Source: an uncultured Collinsella sp. (GTDB taxonomy: Bacteria > Actinomycetota > Coriobacteriia > Coriobacteriales > Coriobacteriaceae). From it: a stretch of DNA of 22,336 nucleotides. Below are positions 1-6,986 of this stretch, piece by piece. The stretch is from positions 1-22,336 of the forward strand of contig CAKUEZ010000028.1 in assembly GCA_934646965.1 (NCBI GenBank), in the 5' to 3' direction. Made by a program: the position numbers and the translations under genes. Position 1 is the stretch's first letter; each line of letters begins with the position of its first letter. The notes under the pieces are model-generated. The model had not been told where the DNA came from. It saw nothing but the letters and a program-made list of their open reading frames with translations, and did not search any database.

Positions 1-180
1 GTGTAGCTCGGACGGGTGCGTTATGGGCCGATGCTCAGAAAATGCAGCAATGGTCTACCTGCGCTAACGGACGCGGATGCAGATGAGTGGCTGTCTGCGC
101 GGCTGCGAGCCTGCTGCGCCTTCTCGTCCGCTCGAGTGCTCCATTTTGGGCCACATGGGTATGGGCATGTGCCTGTTTGC

Positions 181-199
181 TCGACATACTTAATGTCGA
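181..199. promoter_or_regulatory. 19-bp dyad upstream of the zinc-ribbon gene
   Basis: A perfect 7-bp inverted repeat (TCGACAT, spacer ACTTA, ATGTCGA) lies 12 bp before the Shine-Dalgarno sequence of the following gene. Its position and symmetry fit an operator overlapping a promoter, but no convincing -35/-10 pair could be placed and the regulator is unknown. It could also be a small hairpin in the 5' leader. The remainder of 1-227 holds no gene I can support; the GTG TAG at the very start may be the end of an upstream gene. Confidence 0.35.
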
Positions 200-227
200 C
201 AGCCCCTGTGCAAAGGAGGACGTTTCC

Positions 228-1565
228 ATGGACGAGATGTTTGCCATTAAATGCCAAAACTGCGGCGGCCCCATGTATTCGCACCAGGCAAAGCGTAGCT
301 TTGAGTGTGCCTACTGTGGAACGGTCATCCCGTGGCAAGCGGACGCCGGGGAGCCCAAGAGCGCCCTGGGTATTCGCCATACGCCGCTGACGGTGGTGGA
401 CGGGCTGCTCAAGCTCACCCATGTGTCGCAGCTCGAGCGCCCGGAGGACCCGGACTGGTATTTCTTTAACTCGCACTGGCGCAATCAGTCGGTTTTGGAG
501 CATCTGCTGTGGGAGGATCGCGGGACGGCGCAGGAGTTCCAAGAGGCCACGCACGTGAGCATTCCCTGCCCCTTCTGCGGCGCGTCCTTTGAGGGCGAGT
601 CCACTCAGCGTGTATTTGAATGCCCGTCCTGTGGCAATAAGATTGGTGTGGCCGACCTGCTCAAGCCCGGCACGTTTAGCAAACGCCTGACCATGGGCGT
701 TGGTGCCGAGTACGTGCCAGAGCAGGGTGTTCCGTGCGAGATATCGCCGCAGCAGGCGCGTGCCAACGCTCTGCAGCTGGTGCGTCAGTATCCAGATGCC
801 TTTGCCGGGCACGATGTGGAAGATGCGATCCAAAACGACATGATGCTCTTCTACTTTCCCATGGCGCTGGCGGACCTGCGCATGATGGCATCCTTCCCGG
901 GCAAGGGCCTGAGCAAGGAGACCCTGGTGTACTACGAGGTGCTCGATTGGGCATACCCCAGGGCCAACTACCTGGACGTTCGTCTTATGGGCATCTTGGA
1001 GCCGTGGGACTTTGGCAAGGTGGGGCCGTTCGACCCCGCCATGCAGGAAGGCGACTTCCGCGTCGTCTCCGTCGACGCGTCAACCAAGGACCAGGTGGTC
1101 ATTGATAAGCTGGCGCTCGATGTTGCGGGCAACGATGCCGAGGCCATGCTGGGGTTCAATAAAAAGAGCATTCGCACGTGGGCGCGCAAGGCCCGCAAGC
1201 ATAAGGACGGCCTGGTTATGGTGCCGGTCTACTTTGTCGATCGCCCGGCTTCGGATGGCCGCGACGGCGAGCAGGTACGCATTGCCGTGAACGGCCAGAC
1301 GGGCCGTGCGGCCGCGGTGGTGTTTAGCGATAAGCGCGAGACGCATATCGTGGCGCCGCTCAATCCCAGCGTGATGTTGTCGAGCGAAAGCACCGTGCAT
1401 GCCACGCCCATCGAGGTCAAATACGTCAAATCGCCGTTTTTGTACCAGATCGTGCGACGTGGGGGTGGCGAGCAGCCACGGCAGGTGGCGGCTGCAGCCG
1501 AGGGCTCCTATCGAGAAGAAAGGCCCAAGCGCAAGGGCTTGTTCGCGGCGATTTTTGGGAAGTAG
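228..1565 (+). CDS. Double zinc-ribbon protein (TFIIB-type zinc-ribbon family)
   Basis: The product is 445 residues and its function is not known. It carries two four-cysteine zinc ribbons: C9-x2-C12 with C27-x2-C30, and C114-x2-C117 with C132-x2-C135. Each has the usual spacing of about 14 residues between the cysteine pairs. The rest (about 140-415) is a mixed alpha/beta region without a motif I recognise. The tail is basic (KRKGLFAAIFGK). No signal peptide or membrane segment is visible, so it is probably cytosolic. The start is the ATG at 228 because AAAGGAGG lies 8 nt upstream; the reading frame stays open further 5' without a comparable ribosome site. Proteins of this type are commonly annotated as TFIIB-type zinc-ribbon proteins and may bind nucleic acid or act as scaffolds. 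It appears to be a single-gene unit, with hairpins after the stop. Confidence 0.8.
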   Translation: MDEMFAIKCQNCGGPMYSHQAKRSFECAYCGTVIPWQADAGEPKSALGIRHTPLTVVDGLLKLTHVSQLERPEDPDWYFFNSHWRNQSVLEHLLWEDRGTAQEFQEATHVSIPCPFCGASFEGESTQRVFECPSCGNKIGVADLLKPGTFSKRLTMGVGAEYVPEQGVPCEISPQQARANALQLVRQYPDAFAGHDVEDAIQNDMMLFYFPMALADLRMMASFPGKGLSKETLVYYEVLDWAYPRANYLDVRLMGILEPWDFGKVGPFDPAMQEGDFRVVSVDASTKDQVVIDKLALDVAGNDAEAMLGFNKKSIRTWARKARKHKDGLVMVPVYFVDRPASDGRDGEQVRIAVNGQTGRAAAVVFSDKRETHIVAPLNPSVMLSSESTVHATPIEVKYVKSPFLYQIVRRGGGEQPRQVAAAAEGSYREERPKRKGLFAAIFGK

Positions 1566-1626
1566 GGGAGTGAGAGCTACTGTCCGGTCGTTTAAGGTCG
1601 TTTAACAGGTGCTAGATGTAAATAAA

Positions 1627-1659
1627 CGGTGGAGCGGCTGCAAAAGAGCCGCTCCACTG
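1627..1659. terminator. Strong hairpin downstream of the zinc-ribbon gene
   Basis: A perfect 11-bp stem (GTGGAGCGGCT at 1629-1639 pairing with 1647-1657, loop GCAAAAG) lies 63 nt after the stop. The plus strand has no U-tract after it. The minus strand reads into CGTTTATTT. It may be a weak bidirectional terminator or a processing or stability hairpin. Confidence 0.45.
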
Positions 1660-1741
1660 GGTAACATCAGATTGTGCAGCGGAACCCGCTCCTCAGCTAC
1701 TCAAACTTCGGAGACGCGGGCAACGCAGGTGCCATTGTCTT

Positions 1742-1769
1742 AAAGGGTCGGCTGTAACCGGCCCTTTTC
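1742..1769 (+). terminator. Rho-independent terminator candidate
   Basis: A 10-bp stem with one G-U pair (AAAGGGTCGG at 1742-1751 and CCGGCCCTTT at 1758-1767, loop CTGTAA) runs straight into TTTT on the plus strand. It probably ends transcription from the zinc-ribbon gene before the convergent minus-strand genes. The rest of the 359-bp gap 1566-1924 shows no gene I can support. The sequence GGATTCGAAT near 1780 only resembles a tRNA T-loop. Confidence 0.6.
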
Positions 1770-1924
1770 TGCGGCAGCGGGGATTCGAATACCAACACGG
1801 TGTATGGCCTCACGGTACTTTGCTCTGTGTCGAACGGACCCATGACGGCGCATTCTGTAATCATCATTTATGCGGTCCCTTAATCATTTGCGTTGACTGA
1901 CATTGTCTTCGTTGAAGGCGTGTC

Positions 1925-2713
1925 CTAAAACAAACACCGTTCTATCAGCTCTTTACCGCGCAGGGTGTCGATCCACTCTTGCGGAATTGCGCCGATACCG
2001 TATGCCGTGCCTGCGAGGGCGCCGGCGACAGCTGCGGTGGTGTCGGTGTCGTCGCCCAGGTTGACGGCGGTAAGCACGCATTCCTCGTAGCTGGTGGTGT
2101 TCACAAAGCACCAAGTAGCGGCTTTAAGCGTGTCGCGCACGAAGCCGCCGGACCTGATTTCGTGCTCGGGCATGTCTTTCAGATGGAGCATCCACGAGGG
2201 AAGCGCGCCGTTCATCACGTCCCTCATCAGCTCGACAAATATGACGCATGCGTCGGTTGACGTTCTGTGGGCGTGCGTAATCGCGGAGACCTCGCAGATC
2301 TCTTCGTCTGTCGCATCGGTGAACGCCAGGGGCGCGATGCGCATGAGCGAACCGTTGCCGTTGTCGCGTTCACCGGAGCCTCCTTTGCCGGTGCGCAGGG
2401 CGCGAGCGGTGGTGCCACCGTAATCGAAAACGCCGTCGATCGTATACTCGCCACGGTCAATCCAACTTACGAACTTGTCGCGCATGTCTGCGGTGTCGAT
2501 GCGGTCGAGTTCCCTAATCGAGTCGCAGGTAGCAAGCGTCATGGACGTATCGTCGCTCCAGGTGCCGGCGGGCTGCCGGTGCGTGCCGTAGCCAATCATA
2601 TCGGTGCATTCGAACGTGCCACGAGGCCTGAATTCATATGGAACGCCCAACGCGTCGCCAACAGCGAGCCCATAGATGCAGTCGCGCAGCGTGGCTTTCG
2701 GTCTGTCTGTCAT
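1925..2713 (-). CDS. ADP-ribosylglycohydrolase family protein
   Basis: This 262-residue protein belongs to the DraG/ARH family of Mg2+-dependent hydrolases, which remove ADP-ribose from modified proteins or cleave related ADP-ribosyl compounds. The family signatures are in order: GLAVGDALG (15-23), WSDDTSM (52-58, metal-binding Asp pair), NGSLMR (120-125), THAH (147-150), and NLGDDTDTTAAVAGALAG (218-235), whose D-D-T-D-T supplies the remaining metal ligands. Length is normal for a stand-alone enzyme and no signal peptide is seen. The start is supported by GAGGAG 7-12 nt upstream. It lies 63 bp behind the DUF1016 gene on the same strand and may be co-transcribed with it. The physiological substrate cannot be read from sequence; reversal of regulatory ADP-ribosylation, metabolite salvage or toxin neutralisation are all possible. 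Confidence 0.9.
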   Translation of the reverse strand: MTDRPKATLRDCIYGLAVGDALGVPYEFRPRGTFECTDMIGYGTHRQPAGTWSDDTSMTLATCDSIRELDRIDTADMRDKFVSWIDRGEYTIDGVFDYGGTTARALRTGKGGSGERDNGNGSLMRIAPLAFTDATDEEICEVSAITHAHRTSTDACVIFVELMRDVMNGALPSWMLHLKDMPEHEIRSGGFVRDTLKAATWCFVNTTSYEECVLTAVNLGDDTDTTAAVAGALAGTAYGIGAIPQEWIDTLRGKELIERCLF

Positions 2714-2776
2714 GAAAAACTCCTCGTATGCCAGGTGGTGCGGAACGACTTAGGGGACGTCGGTCACACCGTGCCG

Positions 2777-3832
2777 TTACCCTTGCGCTTCGCCATTCGC
2801 CGCTTCGTTGATGGCGCGGTACTCGGCGCTCAGCTCGCGCGCCAGCTCTTCCTTGCTTGGAAGATACGGCAGATATTTGGCGGCAAACACTTGGTCGTTG
2901 TCTTCGGGCAACGTGTACTCGACAATCGAATCGCTTTTGTCCGCGCAGAGCACGATGCCTATGGGTGGATTGTCGCCTTCGTTCATGAGCTCGCGCGTGT
3001 AGTAGTTCACGTACATTTGCATCTGGCCCAAGTCCTGATGCGTGAGATCATCGGTTTTAAGGTCGATGAGTACAAAACAGCGCATCAGATAGTTGTAAAA
3101 CACAAGGTCAATATAGAAGTGGCGACCATCGAAGGTGATGCGCTTTTGGCGCGCCTCAAAAGCGAAGCCGCGGCCAAGCTCCAGCAGAAACTTCTGAAGA
3201 TGCGTGATGAGCGCTTGCTCTAGATCGCTCTCGCGAAACGCAGCGTCGTCCGAGAAGCCTAAAAACTCAAGTACATATGGGTCGCGGATGATGTCCTCGG
3301 GGCGACGAGCGGGGGCGCTCTTTTGGATTTCCTGAGCGACGGTCTCTTTGTCCTTGCTGGCAAGAAGACGCTCGCGGAACATGGTGTTGATTTGGCGCTC
3401 GAGCTGGCGCGTACTCCAGCGAGAGTCGGCGCATTCGTTCATGTACCAGGTGCGCGCTTCGGAGTCGGGAATGCGCATCAACCTGCGGTAATGAGTCCAG
3501 CTCAATTCGGGACGCAGTGAGTCCCGAATTGGAAATGTGAGATACAACTGGCGCATTTTACGCAGCTCCCTTGCCTCAAAGCCTTTGCCAAAATCCTTGG
3601 TAAGCTTGATTGCAAGGGCCTTGAGCAGCGCATCGCCGTACTTGGCGCGCTCTACTCCGCCTTGTTCTTCAACAATGCTCTTGCCGATTTCCCAATAAGC
3701 CTCAACCATCGCAAAGTTAACGGCGGTATAGGCCTTGTCGCGAGCGGCGTTGAGAATTGAGGAAACCTGCTTGTAAAAACCTTCGGGCACAATCGTCGCT
3801 TCTCCGCGGTTTGCCGGTTCGCTCATCACCAT
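2777..3832 (-). CDS. DUF1016 / YhcG-type PD-(D/E)XK nuclease-domain protein
   Basis: The 351-residue product matches the two-part YhcG architecture. An N-terminal DUF1016_N helical domain (AYWEIGKSIVEEQGG, residues 45-59) is followed by a C-terminal PD-(D/E)XK fold. In the latter, D242 of YIDLVFY and D257-L-K259 of LIDLKTD form the putative metal-binding core, followed by QDLGQMQMYVNYY. Family length is about 340-370, so it looks complete. I place the start at the ATG at 3830-3832 because AGGAAG precedes it by about 10 nt. An ATG 33 nt further upstream has no ribosome site, and one at 3826 is also possible. Members are often found in accessory or defence-rich regions and are presumed to act on nucleic acid, but a biochemical role is not established here. 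It is followed by the ADP-ribosylglycohydrolase gene. Confidence 0.85.
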   Translation of the reverse strand: MVMSEPANRGEATIVPEGFYKQVSSILNAARDKAYTAVNFAMVEAYWEIGKSIVEEQGGVERAKYGDALLKALAIKLTKDFGKGFEARELRKMRQLYLTFPIRDSLRPELSWTHYRRLMRIPDSEARTWYMNECADSRWSTRQLERQINTMFRERLLASKDKETVAQEIQKSAPARRPEDIIRDPYVLEFLGFSDDAAFRESDLEQALITHLQKFLLELGRGFAFEARQKRITFDGRHFYIDLVFYNYLMRCFVLIDLKTDDLTHQDLGQMQMYVNYYTRELMNEGDNPPIGIVLCADKSDSIVEYTLPEDNDQVFAAKYLPYLPSKEELARELSAEYRAINEAANGEAQG

Positions 3833-3944
3833 CGCCCACTTTCTTCCTGACGGAATGCATATCAAACTGCGTTTAGTTTAAGGCCTCGTGGGGACATGAA
3901 CTGCGCTGCTGCCCGGCGCCTTCGCGAGGAGGCCTCGAAGCGAC

Positions 3945-3950
3945 TAAAAT
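3945..3950 (+). promoter_or_regulatory. -10-like box before the small PH-like gene
   Basis: TAAAAT at 3945-3950 matches five of six bases of the -10 consensus and sits 46 bp before the chosen start codon. The best -35 (TTCGCG at 3921-3926, 18-bp spacer) is poor. The 8-bp palindrome GAGGCCTC lies between them. Confidence 0.3.
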
Positions 3951-3995
3951 GTGACCTTAGAGACAGTTTTAGCGAACCCCACGGGAGTGACGCGC

Positions 3996-4265
3996 ATGGA
4001 CAACAACACCTTGCTGTTCCAGGACAAGGGTTCGGGCAGATTTAAGGACGTCAGGATCTATCCCAACCGGATTGAGGCGCTCAAAAAAGGTGTGCTTTGT
4101 GGCAAGTACACTCAGATTGTCTGCCCTAAGGACATCACGGGGGTCAACAGGATCAAGGGTCGCGACGTTTTCCTGCGCAATCGGCTGCTGACTGCCTGCG
4201 CTTTCAGACTCAGCAGCCGCGCGAAAGCCCGGGAATTCGTTAACGTGCTGAACTCGGCGATGTGA
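3996..4265 (+). CDS. Small basic protein, possibly a bacterial PH-like fold
   Basis: This encodes 89 residues that I do not recognise by name. Alternating short beta-strand-like segments (LLFQDKG, DVRIYPNRIEAL, YTQIVCPKDITGVNRI, DVFLRN, ACAFRL) are followed by one C-terminal helix (SSRAKAREFVNVLNSAM). That order resembles small bacterial pleckstrin-homology-like proteins, an inference from pattern only. No signal peptide or membrane span is seen. The start is the ATG at 3996, with GGGAG 8 nt upstream; the frame also opens at a GTG at 3951 that lacks a ribosome site and overlaps the likely promoter. It converges on the hicB gene. Confidence 0.6.
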   Translation: MDNNTLLFQDKGSGRFKDVRIYPNRIEALKKGVLCGKYTQIVCPKDITGVNRIKGRDVFLRNRLLTACAFRLSSRAKAREFVNVLNSAM

Positions 4266-4318
4266 TTGGTAGGATGCGCACTTGGCTATCGATGCCGTCC
4301 GTTGTCTTGCTCTAGACT

Positions 4319-4780
4319 CTAACTTGTTGCGACGGTGCGCTTTGGTCTGCCTGCCTTTGGGGCGTCAGCCAGGCGCGCAGCGATACTGTCGACCGTGACA
4401 TACGTGCGGCGTCCCTTGCGGTAGCCCCTCAAGATGCCCGAGTCGAGCATGTGCGTAATTCTGCTAGGGGAGACGGAAAGCCTTCGGGCGGCTTCTGCTG
4501 CCGAAACCGTTTCGCCTTCGACGATGTAGCTTTCGTCGGTCGAAAAAGCGACCATCATGGAGAGTTCGCCGTCGGCGGGGTCAATGAACTGAGCTTCGGG
4601 CACCTTGAGCCCGTCTTTTAAAAGAGCGCCCACGTAGGTGCTTGCTGCATCAACCGCCTGCTCCGCCGCCTCGGCTATAGTCTCGCCGTAAGTAAAGCAG
4701 CCTGGCAAAGATGAGAACTCAACGTCATATCCGCCTTCGGAATCGACTGTGAGAATTGCTTGGTAAACATAGGTCTTCAT
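4319..4780 (-). CDS. hicB: HicB-family antitoxin with C-terminal helix-turn-helix
   Basis: The 153-residue product has two parts. Residues 1-60 form the degraded RNase-H-like HicB fold (YQAILTVDSEGGYDVEFSSL, then PGCFTYGETIAEAAEQA), which in this family wraps and inhibits the HicA toxin. Residues 90-140 form an excisionase/MerR-like helix-turn-helix (VSAAEAARRLSVSPSRITHM, then GYRKGRRTYVTVDSI), fitting operator binding and autoregulation. The tail is basic. It follows hicA by 26 bp in the same direction, with AAGGA about 9 nt before the ATG. HicA-first order with a longer DNA-binding HicB is the standard arrangement. Co-expression with hicA is expected. Confidence 0.85.
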   Translation of the reverse strand: MKTYVYQAILTVDSEGGYDVEFSSLPGCFTYGETIAEAAEQAVDAASTYVGALLKDGLKVPEAQFIDPADGELSMMVAFSTDESYIVEGETVSAAEAARRLSVSPSRITHMLDSGILRGYRKGRRTYVTVDSIAARLADAPKAGRPKRTVATS

Positions 4781-4806
4781 TTAGATCATTCCTTACTGGT
4801 TCGGGC

Positions 4807-4995
4807 CTAGAGCCAACCGGCAACCTTTGCAATCTTTCGGTACGTGCCTATCGGTATTTCTTTTTTGGAGGTCGGTACGCTGATTTGGATGCCGTCTTTG
4901 CGCACGACAACGTGGCTGCCTTTTCCGGTATAAAGCGTCCACCCTTCCTTTCGGAATCGTTTGAGCACCTGTGCGGGTTCCTGTTCTTTAGGCAT
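4807..4995 (-). CDS. hicA: HicA-family mRNA interferase toxin
   Basis: This small protein of 62 residues has the HicA double-stranded-RNA-binding-like fold signature: KRFRKEGWTLYTGKGSHVVV followed by VPTSKKEIPIGTYRKIAKVA. H28 of the GSH motif is the catalytic histidine of the family, which cleaves mRNA and arrests translation when not bound by HicB. The length is typical. A very strong AAAGGAGG lies 5 nt before the ATG. It is the first gene of the hicAB operon, downstream of an AT-rich promoter region with a perfect inverted repeat. Confidence 0.85.
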   Translation of the reverse strand: MPKEQEPAQVLKRFRKEGWTLYTGKGSHVVVRKDGIQISVPTSKKEIPIGTYRKIAKVAGWL

Positions 4996-5017
4996 GGGAC
5001 CTCCTTTCGATATCCTA

Positions 5018-5045
5018 ATTGTAAACTATTGATAATAATGGGCAA
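5018..5045 (-). promoter_or_regulatory. Candidate hicAB promoter
   Basis: On the minus strand, TACAAT (5018-5023) is a five-of-six match to the -10 consensus. TTGCCC (5040-5045) lies 16 bp upstream as a partial -35. The -10 is 22 bp from the hicA start and just ahead of its strong ribosome site. The surrounding 5015-5075 is markedly AT-rich compared with the rest of the window. Confidence 0.45.
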
Positions 5046-5068
5046 TATAAATATCAAGTATTTATATT
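5044..5068. promoter_or_regulatory. Perfect 10-bp inverted repeat, probable HicB operator
   Basis: AATATAAATA (5044-5053) and TATTTATATT (5059-5068) are exact reverse complements separated by TCAAG. The dyad touches the -35 side of the hicAB promoter, as expected for an autoregulatory operator. HicB here carries a helix-turn-helix, which supports the assignment. Confidence 0.55.
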
Positions 5069-5120
5069 TATGAAATGGCGCCTTGTGATTCTGCGAGCTA
5101 ATGAACGGGCACTGTTGGAC

Positions 5121-5161
5121 AAAAAAAACCGGGATGCAAGGAGTCGTACCTTGCATCCCGG
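5121..5161 (-). terminator. Rho-independent terminator of the first lipoprotein gene
   Basis: On the minus strand, a perfect 13-bp stem (CCGGGATGCAAGG at 5149-5161 and its complement at 5129-5141, 7-nt loop) is followed by eight T residues. It lies 38 bp after the stop of the lipoprotein gene at 5199. Confidence 0.9.
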
Positions 5162-5198
5162 CTGAGCTAAAACGGCGCCGCTGCATGCCGTTGGAGCT

Positions 5199-5792
5199 TT
5201 AGCGCTTGATCTCGATGTCGTCGAGCTTAACGTCCATGGCCTCGGTCTTTGCCTCGGCGATGTCGTCGGCAAACTCAAGGGACTTCATCATGGTCTCGAC
5301 GGCGTCCTTGTGCTCTTCGACGTTGTCGATGCGCACGTAGACGCTGCCGCCGCCCGCCTCGGTGAAGTACTCGGTCGTCACGCCGCCCGAATGAGTGTAG
5401 GAAGCGTTGCGCCAGGTCTTGCCGTTGTACTTGACGGGATCGTTCTCGGTCCACTCAAAGCTGGCATTCCATTTGGCCTCGTAGTCGAACAGTTCGTCGG
5501 CGTTCTTGTCGGAGTCAAAGACGGGGATGAAGCGGTCGCTGGCGTGCTCGCTCTCGGTGAACTTAAACTGGGCCCTGTCGGCGGTATCGCCGGCGACATC
5601 GGTGATTTCGACGCCCTCGGGGACCTCGACCTTAAACCAGATGAAGTCGGTCCTCATATCCACGGCTGGCTTTTCCGCACCGCCGCCACCGCCGCTGCCG
5701 GCAGCGCCGCCGCTTCCACCGCAGCCCACCAGGGCAATTGCGGCAAAGAGACTGATGCAGAGGGTGAGAATCGCAAAGGCCTTCTTTTTCAT
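5199..5792 (-). CDS. Lipoprotein of unknown function, paralogue A
   Basis: The 197-residue product starts with a lipoprotein signal peptide: MKKK, a hydrophobic stretch (5-20) and the lipobox LVGC with the acylated cysteine at C24. A Gly/Ser linker (25-40) leads to a single extracytoplasmic domain (about 45-197) with the motifs FIWFKVEVPEGV, DRFIPVFDS and NDPVKYNGKTW. It ends in a charged tail (KLDDIEIKR). I do not recognise the fold; it is predicted to sit on the outer face of the membrane. The start has GAGGAGG 8 nt upstream. It is clearly homologous to the next gene upstream (6022-6624), with the lipid cysteine at the same residue and the same motifs in the same order. The 229-bp gap with an intervening terminator suggests separate transcription. 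Confidence 0.8.
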   Translation of the reverse strand: MKKKAFAILTLCISLFAAIALVGCGGSGGAAGSGGGGGAEKPAVDMRTDFIWFKVEVPEGVEITDVAGDTADRAQFKFTESEHASDRFIPVFDSDKNADELFDYEAKWNASFEWTENDPVKYNGKTWRNASYTHSGGVTTEYFTEAGGGSVYVRIDNVEEHKDAVETMMKSLEFADDIAEAKTEAMDVKLDDIEIKR

Positions 5793-5866
5793 GGTCGTGT
5801 CCTCCTCGATCTGTAACCGTCCATGGATTACCTGCCTTTACTGTACGCGCGGGCGGCTCGTTCGGG

Positions 5867-5882
5867 TGGGCCATGTGTCCCA
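5867..5882. promoter_or_regulatory. Shared 16-bp dyad upstream of lipoprotein A
   Basis: TGGGCCATGTGTCCCA is an imperfect palindrome (TGGG, one base, CATGTG, one base, CCCA). It lies 75 bp upstream of the start codon of lipoprotein A. A nearly identical copy, with one base different, occurs upstream of paralogue B at 6823-6838. A TACAGT box that could be a -10 lies between it and the gene (5840-5845, minus strand). It may be a common operator. Confidence 0.45.
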
Positions 5883-5929
5883 TTCTGGGGGTCGGATTTG
5901 CGCCGACAAGTGGCAATATGCGTGGACTC

Positions 5930-5964
5930 AAAAGAGGGGAGGGCCGATGCTGTCGACCCTCCCC
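5930..5964 (-). terminator. Terminator of the second lipoprotein gene
   Basis: On the minus strand, GGGGAGGG (5957-5964) pairs with CCCTCCCC (5936-5943). The hairpin continues through one mismatch into a further 3-bp CGA/TCG stem and is followed by TCTTTTG. It lies 57 bp after the stop at 6022. Confidence 0.65.
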
Positions 5965-6021
5965 GGAGTTGGGTGCCCGCGCTTTTATTGGAACGCGTGC
6001 GCGGACGTGCGTGGACTCTTG

Positions 6022-6624
6022 CTACTTGATCTCGATGCTCGAAATCTCGACGCCGCGGGCCTCGCTCACGGCCACCTTCATGTCATCGGGGAACTCAATG
6101 GAGTTGAGGAGCGTCTCAGCTTCTTTCTCGTGAAGGTCGACGTTCCTCATCATGATGTAGATGCTTCCCGTGTCGACGTCGGTAAAGAGGTAGGTATAAG
6201 TACCACCATTGTCCTTGCACGTTCCGGTGAGCCATGTCCTGCCGTTGTACTCGACGGGGTCACCGTCTTCCCACTGGAACGTACCAGTATGCCTTTCGGC
6301 CTGCTGGGCAAAGGACTCTTCGGCCGTCATCTTCTCTTCCCAAACGGGGATGAAACGGTCGGTTGAGCTATTCTCGTCTTCGGGGAAGGTGAGTTGGACC
6401 CTGTCGGCATTCTTGCCGGCGGAGTCGCTTACGCCGACGCCCTCGGGCATCTCGACCTTAAACCAGACAAAGTCGGTCTTCTTAGCGACGGGGGCCTTTT
6501 CCTTGCCCTCGCCCTTGGCGGCACTGCTGCCTCCGCCCGAAGCGTTCCCGCCACAGCCCACAAGGGCGAGCGCGGCAAAGAGGGCGATGCAAAGGGAAAG
6601 GATCGATAGGGTCTTTTTCTTCAT
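6022..6624 (-). CDS. Lipoprotein of unknown function, paralogue B
   Basis: This 200-residue lipoprotein has the signal MKKKTLSILSLCIALFAALA and lipobox LVGC, with the acylated cysteine at C24. A short Gly/Ser/Lys linker is followed by a domain homologous to that of the gene at 5199-5792. The shared blocks are TDFVWFKVEMPEGV, ADRVQLTF, TDRFIPVWEE, GDPVEYNGRTW, a GSIY/GSVY strand and an I-E-I-K terminus. The ATG at 6622-6624 is chosen because AAGGAGG lies about 7 nt upstream and the signal peptide starts there; the frame remains open 129 nt upstream without a signal-peptide role. The pair looks like a tandem duplication that has since diverged. Function is unknown; a surface-exposed sensing, binding or protective role is possible. 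Confidence 0.8.
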   Translation of the reverse strand: MKKKTLSILSLCIALFAALALVGCGGNASGGGSSAAKGEGKEKAPVAKKTDFVWFKVEMPEGVGVSDSAGKNADRVQLTFPEDENSSTDRFIPVWEEKMTAEESFAQQAERHTGTFQWEDGDPVEYNGRTWLTGTCKDNGGTYTYLFTDVDTGSIYIMMRNVDLHEKEAETLLNSIEFPDDMKVAVSEARGVEISSIEIK

Positions 6625-6777
6625 GGTGGCGTCCTCCTTGTCTTTTGGTGACATCGCGGTGCCGCAGGGCGTCGGGGCATTGTTTCCGTTTGCGGCGGAT
6701 GCCTTTGCGTATGGTGCGGCGATACCTCCGTTCGTGGTTTGCGGCCGTTGCACGGCCGTGCCCCAACGGGTTCCTTA

Positions 6778-6783
6778 CTTATA
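6778..6783 (-). promoter_or_regulatory. -10-like box for lipoprotein B
   Basis: TATAAG on the minus strand lies about 154 bp upstream of the start codon, between the gene and its upstream dyad. No good -35 was found. The 362-bp gap 6625-6986 otherwise holds this region, the 16-bp dyad at 6823-6838, the perfect palindrome GTTGCGCAAC (6913-6922) and a TAGACT box (6944-6949, plus strand) that could be the -10 of the gene at 6987. Confidence 0.3.
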
Positions 6784-6822
6784 GATATGCCCCAGTTTGT
6801 GCTGCCGGGGAGTCTCGAAAGG

Positions 6823-6838
6823 TGGGCCATATGTCCCA
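6823..6838. promoter_or_regulatory. Shared 16-bp dyad upstream of lipoprotein B
   Basis: TGGGCCATATGTCCCA is the second copy of the dyad seen at 5867-5882. The central CATATG makes it more symmetric than the first. It is in the shared upstream region of lipoprotein B and the divergent plus-strand gene at 6987, so it could serve either. Confidence 0.45.
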
Positions 6839-6986
6839 TGTTTGCGTGCGCGGGCCGGCCATAAAGCGAGCCTGGAGCTGGGCAAGCGGGCGGCTTGGCT
6901 GATTCTCCCAATGTTGCGCAACAGCGATGCCGACTTAAGGTTTTAGACTTGGCTGTGACAAAAGCTAAACCACGAAAGGTCGAACG

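Noticed and set aside
1776..1792. GGGGATTCGAAT resembling a tRNA T-arm
   Set aside because: The flanking bases do not form the 5-bp T stem on either strand and no acceptor, D or anticodon arms can be built around it.
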